A DNA stretch of 64,000 bases, taken from the NCBI GenBank assembly GCA_002840435.1, contig PHAT01000001.1, positions 656,979 through 720,978 on the forward strand, in the 5' to 3' direction. Positions 62,234 to 64,000 of this stretch are shown piece after piece; the first letter of the stretch is position 1; each line of letters starts with the position of its first letter. The notes under the pieces are model-generated. The model was not told the DNA's origin. It did not search any database and worked only from the letters and a program-made list of their open reading frames with translations. A program made the translations under genes and the position numbers. The DNA comes from Deltaproteobacteria bacterium HGW-Deltaproteobacteria-6 (GTDB lineage Bacteria; Desulfobacterota; Syntrophia; Syntrophales; Smithellaceae).

Positions 62234-63286
62234 TCATGGAATGAATTTATCTTTATCAACCTTGTCAATGCTATCCGGCATCCATTTCGGCTGATCATCC
62301 CGGTCAACAAGTCTTGCCCGGACTCCCTCAATATAATCAGGCTGCCGTGTAATAAATTTAGCGGCTTTCAGCTCCGTGGCAAATACATCCGCAATCGATC
62401 GCCTTTCATTATACCGCAATAATTGTAATGTCAGCACCAGAGCGGTGGGTGATCGTTCGGCAATGCTTGCAAATACCTCCCTGCAGTGATCCTCCTGTTC
62501 GTGACACTGCGATAACGGCTCCAGAATTTCCCGGATATCGGTCTTCCCCGCAAAATATTTTTCCACCCATGCGTCCATATCATGATTGACAGGAATATTA
62601 AAATCCAGGAATCCGGAAATCTTCATTAACAGCTTCGCCTGCATCTCCTTCTTATCGTTTTCCGGCTTCAGTTCTTCATTTTCCAGCAGGTCAATCAGCC
62701 GGGGAATTTGCTCTGATTTCATGAAATGCGTGGCAAAACCCAGCCGCACGCATTCGCTGCCGATCATGTCATAACCGGTCAATCCCAGATATTCGGGATA
62801 ACCTCTGGGACAGCGCCTGAACATCCAACCGGTTGAACCGACGTCCGGAAAAAAACCAATCCGGGTTTCAGGCATGGCCATTCTTGTCCGCGGGGTCGCA
62901 ATACTGATTCCGGCTCCTGCGGCAATGCCTAACCCCCCGCCCATCGTGATGCCGTCGGCTACCACAATGACCGGTTTGGGAAAAAGATGGATTCTCAAAT
63001 CCAATCCGTATTCCTTGCGGAAGAAGGAATCTACTTTATCAAATTGATTGCTGCTTCCCAGTCTGGCCAGCTCTTTGACATCCCCCCCTGCGCAAAATCC
63101 TTTGGGGCTCGTGCTGTAAAACAAGACAAACCGGCATTCCTCATCGGCGGCGGCTTCAGAAAGCAAGCCATCAATCCTGTCGATCATCTCTTCACTGAGA
63201 CTGTTGATCGCGTCGGGACGATTTAAAATAACAGACAAGCCGGACTTGAACCGGCGTGATAATACATACTGATCATTTGTAATCAT
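62234..63286 (-). CDS. Enoyl-CoA hydratase/isomerase family protein, 3-hydroxyisobutyryl-CoA hydrolase-like
   Basis: This 350-aa crotonase-fold protein has an oxyanion site (GFCAGGDVKEL, then DGITMGGGLGIAAGA) and the conserved ETRIGFFPDVGSTGWMFRRCP segment with a Glu and Asp as in 3-hydroxyisobutyryl-CoA hydrolase. The length and C-terminal extension (ERSPTALVLTLQLLRYNERRSIADVFATELKAA) fit that branch rather than simple hydratases (about 260 aa). It may act in branched-chain or other acyl-CoA breakdown. No pathway partners are in the window. Confidence 0.88.
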   Translation of the reverse strand: MITNDQYVLSRRFKSGLSVILNRPDAINSLSEEMIDRIDGLLSEAAADEECRFVLFYSTSPKGFCAGGDVKELARLGSSNQFDKVDSFFRKEYGLDLRIHLFPKPVIVVADGITMGGGLGIAAGAGISIATPRTRMAMPETRIGFFPDVGSTGWMFRRCPRGYPEYLGLTGYDMIGSECVRLGFATHFMKSEQIPRLIDLLENEELKPENDKKEMQAKLLMKISGFLDFNIPVNHDMDAWVEKYFAGKTDIREILEPLSQCHEQEDHCREVFASIAERSPTALVLTLQLLRYNERRSIADVFATELKAAKFITRQPDYIEGVRARLVDRDDQPKWMPDSIDKVDKDKFIP

Positions 63287-63476
63287 ATCTTCATCACTCA
63301 GATATTTGTTAACAAAAAATATGGGGGCAACGCCACGATCTGATGAGCGGATAGTCAGAATATGTAAGACCGCCGGTGATATCCTTCAGGGTGTTTGTTT
63401 CAGCGGGCAGAGTAAATTAAATCCATCCTGTTCCAATTTACCGGGAACGAGAGACAACGGATTACAAAAGATACTT
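63287..63476. other. Intergenic stretch without supported genes
   Basis: These 190 bases between the HIBCH-like gene and the decayed mscL show no ORF with family features. A plus-strand frame of 151 codons starting at 63306 runs across this region and antisense to mscL; it is treated as spurious. Confidence 0.5.
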
Positions 63477-63844
63477 TTATTCTTTCAGCAAATCCCGGAT
63501 TTTCATAAGCAGTGCCTGATCCTTCGTCGGCGCTGCCGCTTCTTCTTTTTTACTCGTCATCATGATGCCCGGAAAATTGACCATAAAAACTTACAAAGCC
63601 GGCGCCACTCCCAGAAAGTTGACAATTTCTCCACTAAACAGCCCATAGGGAACTTCCTTGACGTTAATCACCCACTTCCATACCCGATAGCCCCGCTCGC
63701 CCGGCATGATAACACTGATCATCGGCATCAGAATGTGCTTGACGCAGGAATCAATGATTGACCAAATGCCGCGTCGATAATAACACCGATAGCCGGATCA
63801 ATCACATTGCCTTTCAATGAAAATTTTTTAACTCGCCCAGCCAT
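63477..63844 (-). pseudogene. mscL: Decayed mscL, large-conductance mechanosensitive channel
   Basis: The frame from the ATG at 63844 reads MAGRVKKFSLKGNVIDPAIGVIIDAAFG, clearly the MscL start (FALKGNVVDLAVGVIIGAAFG in intact proteins), with L-to-P and G-to-D changes. A one-base frameshift then follows near 63760. After the shift, IIDSCVKHILMPMISVIMPG, VINVKEVPYGLFSGEIVNFLGVA and the C-terminal KKEEAAAPTKDQALLMKIRDLLKE continue the family. An in-frame TAA interrupts the second membrane helix near 63588-63590. Two disruptions plus helix-breaking prolines mark a nonfunctional gene. Confidence 0.85.
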
Positions 63845-63898
63845 GATGATGCTTTTCTTATCTTGGCATCCATATATTATCCCTTCGCCACATTGAGA

Positions 63899-64000
63899 CT
63901 ACTTGATTCTGGACATTTCTTCGTAAATCTTTAAATCAATCACGCTGAAAAAGCTGTCATACTGATCCTTATTCAGCAGGCGGCGCATTTCCCAGCCTTT
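63899..64000 (-). CDS. C-terminal end of an unidentified protein, cut by the window edge
   Basis: A minus-strand frame enters at base 64000 and stops at a TAG at 63899, giving 33 residues: a helical tail with WEMRRLLNKDQYDSFFSVIDL and a final EMSRIK. There is no recognisable motif, and too little is visible for a family call. It lies upstream of the decayed mscL. Confidence 0.45.
   Translation of the reverse strand, partial: KGWEMRRLLNKDQYDSFFSVIDLKIYEEMSRIK

Noticed and set aside
63306-63761. A plus-strand open frame of 151 codons in a sparsely coding region
   Set aside because: Its second half is antisense to clear MscL coding remnants, and the product (rich in Arg, His and Phe) has no recognisable motif.

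Overview
This 64 kb window is dominated by one very large flagellar and chemotaxis island (about 1-54,500), followed by roughly 9.5 kb of housekeeping and metabolic genes. Several features point to a deltaproteobacterium (Desulfobacterota), most likely a Syntrophus/Smithella-like member of the Syntrophales: the gene order; sigma-54 promoters in front of nearly every flagellar operon; an FlrB/FlrC-type kinase-regulator pair; the CheD/CheX/HDOD chemotaxis set; MotE and FlhX; moderate GC; and rubrerythrin and a CoA-ester enzyme downstream. The genus is inference only. I saw no rRNA, tRNA, CRISPR array or prophage.

Layout. Nearly everything before 43 kb is on the minus strand, so operons read right to left. 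(a) 42,769-37,355: a secreted SPOR/TPR protein, then the FlrB-like kinase and the FlrC-like sigma-54 activator. (b) 37,306-30,463: flgB flgC fliE fliF fliG fliH fliI fliJ motE (rod start, MS ring, rotor, export ATPase), ending in an intrinsic terminator inside an inverted-repeat element. (c) 30,134-26,099: fliK flgD flgE (hook), ending in a strong terminator. (d) 25,854-11,412: fliL fliM fliN fliO fliP fliQ fliR flhB flhA flhF fleN fliA, a second fliL, a kinase-like protein, a small charged protein, a DUF2802-like protein, a second FliK-like protein and flhX. (e) 11,159-1,163: flgF flgG flgA flgH flgI flgJ flgM flgN flgK flgL csrA. (f) A 71-aa protein behind its own sigma-28 promoter, and a truncated response regulator with a GAF domain at the left edge. 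(g) Plus strand 43,079-45,359: pilZ motA motB. (h) Minus strand 52,643-45,361: cheR cheD HDOD cheY-like cheX-like cheB cheA cheY cheX. (i) Plus strand 53,097: a second sigma-54 activator with a FleQ-like helix-turn-helix.

Regulatory logic read from the DNA. Six good -24/-12 (sigma-54) elements each lie about 30-60 bases upstream of the first start codon of a unit: SPOR/TPR-flrBC, flgB, fliK, fliL, flgF and pilZ-motAB. The units therefore appear to form a sigma-54 tier run by FlrB/FlrC or by the 53,097 regulator. FliA and FlgM provide the later sigma-28 tier, and the one clear sigma-28 promoter found here drives the uncharacterised 71-aa gene. csrA lies at the end of the flgF unit. Flagellin, FliD, FliS, FliW, CheW and chemoreceptors are absent and must be encoded elsewhere.

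The right end holds a class III nucleotide cyclase, an alpha/beta hydrolase, a cyclase-family (metal-dependent) hydrolase, an orphan EF-G paralogue, a GerMN protein, rubrerythrin, a flavin reductase, a 58-aa conserved-looking protein, an HIBCH-like CoA hydrolase, a decayed mscL and the tail of one more gene. The flagellar apparatus is mostly canonical. The most unusual items are the tandem-repeat-expanded FlgL, the sigma-28-driven 71-aa protein, a CheA with a MshEN-like insert, a degenerate kinase in the export operon and the inverted-repeat element after motE.
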